Below, piece after piece: positions 1 to 6,649 of a stretch of 7,715 nt of DNA (the first letter of the stretch is position 1; every line of letters starts with the position of its first letter). The position numbers and the translations under genes were made by a program. The DNA lies in the NCBI GenBank assembly GCA_017386805.1, contig JAFOGM010000092.1, positions 1 through 7,715 of the forward strand. Reading direction: 5' to 3'. Below the pieces are notes generated by a model. That model ran no database searches and had not been told where the DNA came from. It saw nothing but the letters and a program-made list of their open reading frames with translations. This DNA comes from Bacillota bacterium (GTDB lineage: Bacteria > Bacillota > Clostridia > Peptostreptococcales > Anaerovoracaceae).

Positions 1-22
1 AGAAATCCATCGCCTTTTTGCT

Positions 23-99
23 TGGTGCGGCATGAGGGGCTCGAACCCCCAACCTTCTGATTCGTAGTCAGACACTCTATCCAATTGAGCTAATGCCGC
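23..99 (-). tRNA. tRNA-Arg (anticodon ACG)
   Basis: A complete cloverleaf reads on the minus strand. The acceptor stem GCGGCAT pairs with ATGCCGC (7 bp). The D-arm contains AATTGGAT. The anticodon stem TCTGA/TCAGA closes the loop CTACGAA, which gives anticodon ACG. The variable loop is short, and the T-arm has the loop TTCGAGC on a 5-bp stem with one G-U pair. The discriminator A (26) is followed by an encoded CCA (25-23). In bacteria A34 of this tRNA is normally deaminated to inosine by TadA, so it would read CGU, CGC and CGA; that is family knowledge. CGT is one of the two arginine codons favoured by three of the genes here. Only 22 bases remain after the gene, so its terminator is not visible. 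Confidence 0.98.
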
Positions 100-123
100 G
101 CAGTTCTATCGAACAACAATCTT

Positions 124-152
124 ATTATACGAGATACTTTTCGATTTGTAAA
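124..152 (-). promoter_or_regulatory. Sigma-A promoter of the tRNA-Arg gene
   Basis: On the minus strand TTTACA (152-147, 5 of 6 matches) is followed by a 17-bp spacer and a perfect TATAAT (129-124). The predicted start near 117 leaves a leader of about 18 nt before the tRNA 5' end at 99. The region upstream is strongly A/T-rich (about 153-200) and could act as an UP element. This is one of the two best promoters in the window and fits a strongly transcribed stable RNA. Confidence 0.88.
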
Positions 153-211
153 GAGTTTTTTAAAAAAATACGAAAATTATTTTTGGTTTTATTTTAATCA
201 TATCATCATAT

Positions 212-240
212 AAAAAACTGCCGCGCGAACGCGGCAGTTT
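212..240 (-). terminator. Intrinsic terminator of the transporter gene
   Basis: An 11-bp perfect stem (240-230 with 225-215) closes a TTCG tetraloop on the minus strand and is followed by a run of T (217-212). It lies 31 bp after the stop codon of the NSS transporter gene and separates that gene from the tRNA promoter. On the plus strand only three T follow the stem, so it looks one-directional. Confidence 0.93.
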
Positions 241-271
241 CATACGTGATAATATCGCTGTGATTTTCAAC

Positions 272-1678
272 TTATGCCAGCCAGTTCAGCATTCCCAGCG
301 CCTTTAACAGCAGCAGAGTCAGCAGGATCGGAGTTACGAACTTGATCATAACAACATACAGTCCTTTACGTCCGAATCCTTCACCGTTTCTGGTAACTTC
401 ATCGATGATTGCCTTGGGCTTGATCATCCAGCCAACCATGATACAGGTCGCAATGGATACGATGGGCATCAGCAGGGAGTTGGAGATGTAGTCCAGGATG
501 TCCAGGATCTGACCAACATCACCGGTGGGCAGAGTGTATTCGAAGTAGAACACGTTGTAACCCAGACATACGATAACACCTACCACTACAATGTAAACAG
601 ATACGATGGTCAGTGCCTTCTTTCTGGTCATATGCCACTTATCCATAACGCTGGAAGTGATGGCTTCAATCAGAGATACGGAAGAGGTCAGAGCTGCAAA
701 GGTAACGGTCACGAAGAAGATAATACCGATGATATTACCAACACCACCCATTGCCTGGAACACCTTCGGCAGAGCTACGAACATCAGGCTGGGACCAGCA
801 GTCATACCTTCGGTACCCATGAAGGTGAATACCGCGGGAATGATCATCATACCAGCCAGGAATGCGATCAATGTATCAAAGATTTCGATCTGGTTTACAG
901 ACTTTACTAAGTCGGTGTCCTTCTTAACGTAAGAACCGTAGGCCACCATAATACCCATAGCTACAGAGATGGAATAGAACAGCTGACCCATAGCATCCAT
1001 CAGAACAGTCAGGAAGCCCTTCAGTGTCAAACCATCAAAGTTGGGGATCACATAGATCATGAAACCTTCCAGACCAGTTCTGGTTACACCAGCAGCATCG
1101 GTATGTTCCAAGGTCAAAGAGAATACAGAGATTCCAGCGACCAGAACCACCAATACAGGCATCATGAACTTGGACATCTTTTCGATACCATCGTTAACAC
1201 CCTTGAATACAACAAAGATATTCAGAGCCATATAGATCAGGAACCAGATGATGGGGCTCCACTGAGAAGTAATGAAACCACCGAAGTAACCATCAGCCGC
1301 TGCATCCACACCGTGACCAGTTACGAAGGTAGTCATATACTTTAAAATCCATCCGCCGATGGAGCTGTAATACGGGGTGATCATCGCAGGAATGATACAT
1401 GCAAGAGCACCGATCCAGCTCATCTTGGAACTTAATGCACCGTAAGCCTGAAGCGGGCTCTTACCGGTCTTACGACCGATGGCAATTTCGGTGGTCAACA
1501 GAGTGAAACCGAAGGTCAGCGCCAGACATACATACACCAGAAGGAACAGACCGCCGCCGTCCTTCGCTGCTAAATAAGGGAATCTCCAGATGTTACCCAG
1601 ACCTACCGCACTGGCAGCCGCTGCCAATACGAAGCCCAGTCTTCCGCTGAAGCTTCCTCTTTCTTCTTTCTTACTCAT
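272..1678 (-). CDS. Sodium-dependent transporter, NSS/SNF family (11-TM bacterial type)
   Basis: This 468-residue membrane protein belongs to the neurotransmitter:sodium symporter family, which has the LeuT/MhsT fold and couples Na+ entry to uptake of amino acids or related amines. TM1 carries the signature AVGLGNIWRFPY (residues 24-35) followed by GGG (41-43). TM6 has the unwound-helix motif FYSISVAMG (234-242). D268 in TM7 sits where a Na1-site ligand is expected, and TSS (331-333) in TM8 matches the Na2 site. About eleven hydrophobic segments are visible, ending near 462; many bacterial members likewise lack TM12. The start chosen is ATG 1678, behind GGAGG with 8-nt spacing. The frame stays open to a GTG at 1804, but that start has no ribosome site and lies upstream of the predicted promoter. 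The gene forms its own unit. Arginine codons are only AGA or CGT, which suggests high expression. The substrate cannot be read from the sequence. Confidence 0.95.
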   Translation of the reverse strand: MSKKEERGSFSGRLGFVLAAAASAVGLGNIWRFPYLAAKDGGGLFLLVYVCLALTFGFTLLTTEIAIGRKTGKSPLQAYGALSSKMSWIGALACIIPAMITPYYSSIGGWILKYMTTFVTGHGVDAAADGYFGGFITSQWSPIIWFLIYMALNIFVVFKGVNDGIEKMSKFMMPVLVVLVAGISVFSLTLEHTDAAGVTRTGLEGFMIYVIPNFDGLTLKGFLTVLMDAMGQLFYSISVAMGIMVAYGSYVKKDTDLVKSVNQIEIFDTLIAFLAGMMIIPAVFTFMGTEGMTAGPSLMFVALPKVFQAMGGVGNIIGIIFFVTVTFAALTSSVSLIEAITSSVMDKWHMTRKKALTIVSVYIVVVGVIVCLGYNVFYFEYTLPTGDVGQILDILDYISNSLLMPIVSIATCIMVGWMIKPKAIIDEVTRNGEGFGRKGLYVVMIKFVTPILLTLLLLKALGMLNWLA

Positions 1679-1686
1679 TTCAAAAT

Positions 1687-1691
1687 CCTCC
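1687..1691 (-). promoter_or_regulatory. Ribosome binding site fixing the transporter start
   Basis: GGAGG ends 8 nt before ATG 1678. It overlaps another in-frame ATG five codons upstream, which therefore cannot use it. This supports the protein start MSKKEERG rather than a longer form. Confidence 0.88.
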
Positions 1692-1720
1692 ATTTCAATT
1701 TTGACAACATAACATTCACC

Positions 1721-1749
1721 AGTATATCGTTTATTTCGCACAAAAGCAA
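1721..1749 (-). promoter_or_regulatory. Predicted sigma-A promoter of the transporter gene
   Basis: On the minus strand TTGCTT (1749-1744, 3 of 6 matches) is followed by 17 bp and TATACT (1726-1721, 5 of 6). Transcription would begin near 1714, giving a 5' UTR of about 36 nt that holds the GGAGG site. Upstream lies a stretch of 32 consecutive A/T bases (1760-1791), which could serve as an UP element. The weak -35 box leaves room for an activator. This is a prediction from the sequence alone. Confidence 0.6.
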
Positions 1750-1806
1750 GCATTTTTTCAATTTTATAAATAAAAAAATAAAAAATTTTTTGTGTTATTC
1801 GCACAA
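1731..1806 (-). repeat. Pair of near-identical 12-13 bp direct repeats at the transporter promoter
   Basis: On the minus strand TTGTGCGAATAA (1806-1795) and TTGTGCGAAATAA (1743-1731) differ only by one extra A. The second copy lies entirely inside the -35/-10 spacer. The first lies about 63 bp upstream, roughly six helical turns away, with pure A/T sequence between. The distal copy is also part of an inverted repeat, TTGTG-7-CACAA (1790-1806). The arrangement suggests an operator pair, but no regulator is identified. Confidence 0.45.
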
Positions 1807-1821
1807 TTATTTAAACTCAAC

Positions 1822-1848
1822 AAAAAATCCGGCACAAGGGCCGGATTT
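1822..1848 (-). terminator. Intrinsic terminator after the M20D amidohydrolase gene
   Basis: A 9-bp stem (AAATCCGGC at 1848-1840 with GCCGGATTT at 1833-1825) closes a 6-nt loop and runs into six T (1827-1822) on the minus strand. It begins 24 bp after the stop codon at 1873 and separates the hydrolase cluster from the transporter promoter. Confidence 0.92.
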
Positions 1849-1872
1849 CATTGTTTGTTTTACACACACAAA

Positions 1873-3042
1873 TTATTTTTCAAATTCTGATTTCATTGCC
1901 ACGAAATTGGTTTCGTCGCCAAAGATCCGAATTGCCTGGAGGGCGATCAGCTTTGCCCCATCGGCAATGGCCTTGTGAGCCACTTCAGTTCGTACCGCTT
2001 CTTCAAATTCTTTGGTATGGAGCGCCACGTCCGGTTCTGCGATTTTCAGTGTGGGATGGAAGGTGGGACAAACCTTACTTACATTCCCTGCGTCGGTGGA
2101 TGCAAAGATGCCATCGTAATCCCGATCCAGCGGAATGTCCAGTTCTTCAAAGACTTCCTCAAGGATCTTCAGACCAACTTTGTTATTCCGCAGATCATCG
2201 TAAGGATATCCAATTTCGGTTCTGTCATAGGTGGTCTGGGTGGCAATGGCCGCTCCGCGGGCACAGTCCTCCACCTTTCGAACCACATCGTTCAGATATT
2301 CTCTGTCCAGAGAACGAACGAACACTTCGCAGGTGGCTTCTTCTGGAACGATATTCGCCGCCATGCCGCCGTTGCGGATCACACCGTGGATCCTCACATC
2401 GTCCTTTACATGCTGGCGCAGCATATCTATGGCATGGAACATCAGCGTCACACCGTTCAAAGCGTTATTTCCGTCCCAAGGAGCCGACGCCGCGTGGGCA
2501 GATCTTCCCTTGAAACGATAGGTAAAGGCATCCTTCGCCAATAGCTTTGTGGTGGTCAGGTTGTGATTGTACATGTGGACCATCATGGCCATATCGTAGA
2601 TATCAAAGATTCCATCGTTGACCATGACGCACTTCGCACCGTTGAACTCCTCATTGGGAGTTCCCAGAACATGGATGTCCACGTCCAACTCATCCTGCAA
2701 TTTCGCCAGACCCATGGCACTCAGAATGGAAATCGCTGCGCTGACGCAATGGCCACAGGCGTGGCCGATTGCCAGAGCATCGTACTCCGTCAGGATGGCC
2801 AGCTTTCTTTTGTGAGAGTTTCCATCGCCCAAAACAGCCTTAAAGGCGGTGTCGATTCCATGGAAAGGATATTCCACGTTCCACCCCTGACTGCGCAGAT
2901 ACTCCACCAGTCGGGCAGAAGATTTGTATTCGTATCCGGACAATTCCGGTTCATCGGCCAGAGCATCACTGATTCCAACGGCTTCTTTGTGATGTGCCCC
3001 GATCTCAGCCAGGGCCAGAGCCTTTCTTTCTTCGTAATTCAT
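1873..3042 (-). CDS. M20D-type amidohydrolase (AbgB/PM20D2-like)
   Basis: This 389-residue, probably cytoplasmic binuclear metallohydrolase belongs to peptidase family M20, subfamily D. Relatives remove acyl or aminoacyl groups, for example p-aminobenzoyl-glutamate hydrolase subunits, N-acyl amino acid amidohydrolases and PM20D2-like dipeptidases. Visible motifs are EYDAL (86-90), GHACGH (93-98, ligands C96 and H98), the catalytic EE pair (131-132), VH (H156), SAHA (181-184) in the dimerisation or lid domain at about 170-290, and a C-terminal ligand in ALHT (H342). The gaps C-x-H, then 34 and then 24 residues match the M20D metal-site pattern. Residue 99, after the second motif histidine, is Cys rather than the usual Asp or Asn. 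The start is ATG 3042; upstream is only a weak GGAAAG site. There is no signal peptide. Arginine codons include CGA, CGC and AGG, unlike the two upstream neighbours. The gene is last in the hydrolase series and is followed by a strong terminator. The exact substrate is unknown. Confidence 0.9.
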   Translation of the reverse strand: MNYEERKALALAEIGAHHKEAVGISDALADEPELSGYEYKSSARLVEYLRSQGWNVEYPFHGIDTAFKAVLGDGNSHKRKLAILTEYDALAIGHACGHCVSAAISILSAMGLAKLQDELDVDIHVLGTPNEEFNGAKCVMVNDGIFDIYDMAMMVHMYNHNLTTTKLLAKDAFTYRFKGRSAHAASAPWDGNNALNGVTLMFHAIDMLRQHVKDDVRIHGVIRNGGMAANIVPEEATCEVFVRSLDREYLNDVVRKVEDCARGAAIATQTTYDRTEIGYPYDDLRNNKVGLKILEEVFEELDIPLDRDYDGIFASTDAGNVSKVCPTFHPTLKIAEPDVALHTKEFEEAVRTEVAHKAIADGAKLIALQAIRIFGDETNFVAMKSEFEK

Positions 3043-3076
3043 ATGATCTCGCTTTCCAAACTCCAGTCCTCAGACA

Positions 3077-3113
3077 AGGAAGGGGTAAGCCCTCACGGAC
3101 TCCCCCTCTTCCT
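3077..3113 (-). other. Intercistronic stem-loop with GTGA loop, no U-run
   Basis: In minus-strand RNA, AGGAA (3113-3109) and GGGG (3106-3103) pair with CCCC (3085-3082) and TTCCT (3081-3077), leaving a 2-nt bulge. An inner helix AGTCC/GGGCT (3101-3097 with 3092-3088) closes a GTGA tetraloop. One inner pair is G-U in minus-strand RNA but would be A-C in plus-strand RNA, so the fold suits the transcribed direction. No U-run follows, so it is not a standard terminator. It may be an RNA-processing or stability element, or a degenerate dispersed repeat. Confidence 0.5.
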
Positions 3114-3136
3114 AACGTCATTTTATTCGTTTGAAT

Positions 3137-4786
3137 TTATTTTGCGGAGTAAACTTCCTTACCAGCCAGGTAGGTCTTTTCTACCTGCATGTTCAGAATG
3201 TCTTCTGCAGGCTGAGTAAAGATGTTTCTGTCCAGAATAACCATGTCAGCGAACTTGCCAACTTCCAGAGTACCCAGACGATCCTGTTCGCCGTTTGCGT
3301 AGGGGATGTTCTTGGTGTACATGCAGACAGCTTCGTACATGGAAACCTTCTGATCCGGCAGCCAGCCGCCTTCCGGCTTACCGTCTGCGGGGTCCTGTCT
3401 CAGAACTGCACCGTAGATACCAGGACGCGGGTCATAACCTTCTACCGGGCAGTCGGAACCACCGGTCAGGATGAAGCCTTCGTCGATGTAACGTCTCCAC
3501 AGGTAGCTCATCTTGGATCTTTCGCCGATTCTTTCTTCAACCCAGTGCAGGTCAGTGTTCAGGAATACGGGCTGGATATCCAGGATTACAGGCAGCTTCT
3601 TCATGCGAGCCATCTGTTCTTCAGTGATCATCTGAGCGTGGATCAGACGGAAGGGCAGTCTGCCTGCGATTTCTTCGTCAGACATACCGGATTCCTTAGC
3701 CTTAGCCAGAGTGTATTCGATGGCCTGCAGTGCAGCTTCCATACCAGCGTCACCGATGCAGTGGGTTGCCGGCTGTAAGCCGTGTTCGTAAGCCTTCCAG
3801 GTCTTTTCGTTCAGGTCGTCCTGAGCGATTACCATGATACCGCAGGTATCCGGAGCATCGGAGTAGGGTTCCATCAGAGCAGCGGAACGGGAACCTAAGG
3901 AACCGTCGGTGAAGATCTTGAAGGTACCCATCTGTACCTTTCTGTTGGGATCTGCCAGCTGTTCAGCGGTCAGTTCCGGCTTATCGAACATTTCATCCAG
4001 ACAGATGGTCATACGAACGGGCAGCAGACCTTCGTCATCCAGAGCCTGGTAATCATCGAAATCTTCGGTGTACTTCCAGATTTCAGCAGCATAGGTGTGC
4101 AGCATGGTAACACCCTTGGAGGATACATCCTTCAGAGCCTTTACCATCAGATCCTTCTTTACAGCGGGATCCAGCAGCGGGTCGGGAACCAGTTCATCGT
4201 AAACCTTGGAAGCCTGTTCTCTCATGATACCGTTGGGAGTTCCGTCTTCTTCCAGTTCTACAGTACCGCCTACGCCAAATACGTAGCCATTGCCGATACC
4301 AGCCTTTTCCAGAGCCATGGTGTTAGCTACAACGGTATGTAAGCAGCATCTCTTGATTACGATGGGGTGCTTGTCGGAAGCCTGGTCCAGGTCATGTCTG
4401 GTGGGAATCTGGTCTTCGCAGTCGGTCCACTTGGACTGGTCGAAGTTGGAGCCCTTGATCCACATACCTTCCGGAGTTTCCTTAGCTCTGTCAGCTAGTC
4501 TCTGCAGTGCTTCTGCCTTGGTCTTGCAGCCTGCCAGGTCAACGCTGGTCAGTGTCTGGCAATATGCGTAGAAGTGCAGGTGGGAGTCACCGAAGCTGGG
4601 CAGCATTGCCTGGTCATCAGCCACTTCGATTACTTCAGCAGCTTCGAACTTTTCTTCTGCTTCAGCCTTTGCGCCTGCAAATACGATCTTTCCGTCCTTT
4701 ACGGCAATTGCTTCCACCTTGTCGTCTTCTGCAACCATGGTGTAGATATTCTTACCGAAGAACAGCTTATCGATTGATGTTTTCAT
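3137..4786 (-). CDS. YtcJ-type metal-dependent amidohydrolase (amidohydrolase 3 family)
   Basis: This 549-residue protein of the amidohydrolase superfamily has the length and motif order of YtcJ/NfdA-like enzymes, whose known members cleave amide or N-formyl bonds; most have no known substrate. A small N-terminal beta domain (about 1-60) leads into a TIM barrel. Metal-site motifs are DSHLH (67-71, H69 and H71), THCIGD (341-346, H342), LIHAQ (381-385, H383) and GGSDCPV (442-448, D445). Family signatures are WIKGSNFDQSKW (109-120), the HTVVANT segment (150-156) and FTDGSLGSR (292-300). The C-terminus GTLEVGKFADMVILD (505-519) is the usual closing strand. No signal peptide is seen. ATG 4786 follows GGGAG with 10-nt spacing. 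Arginine codons are almost all AGA or CGT, suggesting high expression. The gene lies between the RocB-like and M20D genes, with gaps of 86 and 94 bp. Family assignment is firm; the substrate is unknown. Confidence 0.94.
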   Translation of the reverse strand: MKTSIDKLFFGKNIYTMVAEDDKVEAIAVKDGKIVFAGAKAEAEEKFEAAEVIEVADDQAMLPSFGDSHLHFYAYCQTLTSVDLAGCKTKAEALQRLADRAKETPEGMWIKGSNFDQSKWTDCEDQIPTRHDLDQASDKHPIVIKRCCLHTVVANTMALEKAGIGNGYVFGVGGTVELEEDGTPNGIMREQASKVYDELVPDPLLDPAVKKDLMVKALKDVSSKGVTMLHTYAAEIWKYTEDFDDYQALDDEGLLPVRMTICLDEMFDKPELTAEQLADPNRKVQMGTFKIFTDGSLGSRSAALMEPYSDAPDTCGIMVIAQDDLNEKTWKAYEHGLQPATHCIGDAGMEAALQAIEYTLAKAKESGMSDEEIAGRLPFRLIHAQMITEEQMARMKKLPVILDIQPVFLNTDLHWVEERIGERSKMSYLWRRYIDEGFILTGGSDCPVEGYDPRPGIYGAVLRQDPADGKPEGGWLPDQKVSMYEAVCMYTKNIPYANGEQDRLGTLEVGKFADMVILDRNIFTQPAEDILNMQVEKTYLAGKEVYSAK

Positions 4787-4838
4787 GATAGATTGTCTCC
4801 CTTCGTATTTAAAAATGAATTGAATCTTTATAACGTTG

Positions 4839-4863
4839 AAAAGGAGCGTCTGTTGACGCTCCT
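4839..4863 (-). terminator. Weak intrinsic terminator or attenuating hairpin after the RocB-like gene
   Basis: A 9-bp perfect stem (AGGAGCGTC at 4863-4855 with GACGCTCCT at 4850-4842) closes an AACA loop, followed on the minus strand by only four T (4842-4839), the first of them part of the stem. It starts 10 bp after the stop codon at 4873. The short U-run suggests partial termination, which would lower expression of the genes downstream without separating them fully. Confidence 0.6.
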
Positions 4864-4872
4864 CTTACAGCC

Positions 4873-6519
4873 TTACTTCAACAGGTTCATAACAGTCTTA
4901 TAAACCAGTTCCGGAGCTACTTCGAAAGTATACTTCTTTTCGATACGCTCGGTGAATTTATGTGCGTCCTTACCGAAGGAACCGATGTCCAGAACGGGCA
5001 GGTTCAGTTTCTGCATTTCCTTCATGGGCAGGCTGTATACGGTACCGTAGCCAGGCATGTTTTCCATGAAGGCTTCGATGATACCATCTTCTCTGGGAGC
5101 TGCACCGTAGCTCAGGTCGGAGATGTACGGGAAGAACTTCTTGTAAACCAGCTTGTAATCGGTCTTGGTGGTATCTACTGCATCAGCAACTGCATCCAGC
5201 AGAGCCTTTTCCTTGGGTTCGTCGCCCTTGATGTAGATGTGCGGATAGTACGGCTGAGAGAAGTAAACGATCAGAACCGGGTTCTTATCGGACCACATAC
5301 CGTGAACGAATTCTACCAGGTGAGTGTTTCTGTCTCTTGCATCGATGGTTTCATCCTTTGCCAGTTCTTCTGCGTAAGCCTGAACCTTAGCGTCGAATTC
5401 TTCACCAACTTCAGCCTTAACAACTTCACACAGCTGATGGTAAGTCATGGTTCTTGCTTCCCAAGGCAGCTTGTGGAACGGTCTGTGAGCCATTTCGCAG
5501 AACTTTTCGTAACGTTCGTTCAGCATATCCACAACGTTCTGGAAGCATTCCTGACCTGCGTTGACCATCTTTTCCAGAACCTGGTCCGGAGTGGAACAGT
5601 GGGTTGCATAGTTGAAGAATACAACAGCGGTCTTAGCGATCTGTACGGAGTATTCCGGCTTCAGGTCTCTCTGCTTCAGAGTTACCGGAGGCAGGGTCAC
5701 TTCGCCTTCAGCCACATCACTGAATTCCGGATTCAGATTGATTCTTCTGGTGATTTCAGCAGCGATCTGGTTGGGGTCGATACCCTTGAAGGATTCACCT
5801 ACGTGAGTTTCCTTACCTACTACGAAGAAGGTGGGCATCAGCTTACCTACAGTACCAACGTAAACGTACTTGTTTTCGTCGCCTTCGTATTCTTCGGTCA
5901 TATAGTCAGTATCCAGCAGAGCCAGATAGTCATACTTCTTTTCGTCCTGTAATCTGCACAGTTCCGGAACCACATTCAGCATACCGCCGGAGTTACCTTC
6001 TTCGTCGCATACAGCACCGTAGATCAGATTACCTTCGAAGTTTTCAATATCATCGGAGATCATTTCCATCAGAGCCATGATGATCGCGTCACCGGACTTC
6101 ATGTCGAAGATACCACGACCAAACAGGTATTCACCGGATTCCAGATCCTTCTTTACCTGTGCAGGCAGATCGATTTCCTTGAACTTTTCGGTCAATACCA
6201 GGGGCTGGTTTGCGTATTCTGCCAGCGGGCCGTAGTCAGAAATACCTACGGTATCGATATGGCCGATCATAACAACGGTCTTATCGGAAGGCTTCTTTTC
6301 GCCGTTAACGATGGCAACCACGCTCTTTCTTCCCAGCTTATCGCCCTTTACCGGTACGAAATACAGGTTTTCCGGATGAGCCTTGAAATACTTCATTTCA
6401 GACATGATGGAATATACTTTTTCAGCGATCAGGATTTCGTCCGGTGTATCCAGGACACTCAGCTGACCGGTCAATTCCAGTGCAATCTGTTCGATTCTCT
6501 TGCTCAGTTCAGGTTTCAT
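4873..6519 (-). CDS. rocB: RocB-family M20 metallohydrolase (arginine-utilisation protein RocB-like)
   Basis: This 548-residue protein matches the long M20 branch typified by Bacillus RocB, which is encoded with arginine-catabolism genes but has no settled reaction. Zinc-site motifs are complete: GHIDTV (86-91, H87 and D89), GRGIFDMKSG (134-143, D139), CDEEGNSGG (171-179, catalytic E173 and metal-ligand E174), LLDTDY (201-206, Asp where many M20 enzymes have Glu) and FGKDAHKFTERI (515-526, H520). KETHVGE (236-242) marks the start of the inserted domain. The RocB branch is also shown by the segments FFNYAT (301-306), YYPHIY (424-429) and FFPYISDLSYG (462-472). The protein is cytoplasmic, with no signal peptide. 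ATG 6519 is preceded by GAGGAGG at 7-nt spacing. Arginine codons are mainly AGA and CGT. No other roc gene is visible in the window, so an arginine role is an inference from family name only. Confidence 0.92.
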   Translation of the reverse strand: MKPELSKRIEQIALELTGQLSVLDTPDEILIAEKVYSIMSEMKYFKAHPENLYFVPVKGDKLGRKSVVAIVNGEKKPSDKTVVMIGHIDTVGISDYGPLAEYANQPLVLTEKFKEIDLPAQVKKDLESGEYLFGRGIFDMKSGDAIIMALMEMISDDIENFEGNLIYGAVCDEEGNSGGMLNVVPELCRLQDEKKYDYLALLDTDYMTEEYEGDENKYVYVGTVGKLMPTFFVVGKETHVGESFKGIDPNQIAAEITRRINLNPEFSDVAEGEVTLPPVTLKQRDLKPEYSVQIAKTAVVFFNYATHCSTPDQVLEKMVNAGQECFQNVVDMLNERYEKFCEMAHRPFHKLPWEARTMTYHQLCEVVKAEVGEEFDAKVQAYAEELAKDETIDARDRNTHLVEFVHGMWSDKNPVLIVYFSQPYYPHIYIKGDEPKEKALLDAVADAVDTTKTDYKLVYKKFFPYISDLSYGAAPREDGIIEAFMENMPGYGTVYSLPMKEMQKLNLPVLDIGSFGKDAHKFTERIEKKYTFEVAPELVYKTVMNLLK

Positions 6520-6540
6520 AGTTCTTCCTCCTCAATGTTT

Positions 6541-6554
6541 CCGGATTTCTCCGG
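6541..6554 (-). other. Small GAAA-loop hairpin in the 5' leader of the RocB-like gene
   Basis: CCGGA-GAAA-TCCGG on the minus strand forms a 5-bp stem with a GNRA tetraloop. It ends 7 nt before the GAGGAGG ribosome site and is flanked on its far side by a second GAGGAG (6560-6555). It does not pair with the ribosome site. It may hold the site open or act as an mRNA stability element; at this size chance is possible. Confidence 0.4.
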
Positions 6555-6572
6555 CTCCTCACGAAATGAAAA

Positions 6573-6593
6573 TCACACAACACATTTTTTCAT
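6573..6593 (-). other. Possible six-codon upstream ORF in the RocB-like leader
   Basis: ATG at 6593 opens a reading frame MKKCVV ending in TGA at 6573. An AGGAG (6608-6604) lies 10 nt upstream of it. The ATG sits in one arm of a possible 8-bp stem (AATGAAAA with TTTTCATT, 6594-6587 with 6572-6565). A ribosome site plus start can occur by chance in A/G-rich leader sequence, so this is only a candidate leader peptide. Confidence 0.2.
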
Positions 6594-6649
6594 TCCGCTT
6601 CTTCTCCTATGACAGCGAACAATTTAAACGGTACACTCACGTACCTGAT

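Noticed and set aside
23..99. tRNA-Arg gene as an integration site
   Set aside because: No second copy of the tRNA 3' end and no integrase or phage gene is present in the window.
1679..1804. 42-residue N-terminal extension of the transporter from GTG 1804
   Set aside because: It has no ribosome site, is encoded by A/T-rich promoter DNA, lies upstream of the predicted transcription start, and is not expected ahead of TM1. ATG 1678 has a perfect GGAGG.
1795..1806. DnaA box-like TTAT..CACA sequence
   Set aside because: TTATTCGCACAA does not match the 9-bp DnaA consensus in spacing, and there is no cluster of such sites or origin context.
1851..2544. Overlapping plus-strand open frames opposite the M20D gene
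   Set aside because: Several frames are open at once over the same bases, with Cys/Arg/Pro-rich or repetitive translations, no ribosome sites and no domain. The minus-strand gene explains the region.
3043..3136. Separate promoter for the M20D gene
   Set aside because: A TAAAAT is present near the end of the YtcJ-like gene, but there is no acceptable -35 box at 16-18 bp and no extended -10.
3131..3778. Plus-strand 215-codon frame opposite the YtcJ-like gene
   Set aside because: It is antisense to a gene with clear catalytic motifs and lacks a ribosome site.
4960..5952. Plus-strand open frame of 330 codons
   Set aside because: It lies wholly opposite the RocB-like gene, has no ribosome site before its ATG and encodes no recognisable domain. 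It is a by-product of the codon bias of the real gene.
6520..6643. T-box or metabolite riboswitch in the RocB-like leader
   Set aside because: No T-box core sequence, no terminator/antiterminator pair and no known aptamer pattern could be seen.
6630..6645. GGTAC/GTACC stem as a terminator of the rightmost M20 gene
   Set aside because: The stem is only 5 bp with a 6-nt loop, and its tail is broken by G and A. It is too weak to call.
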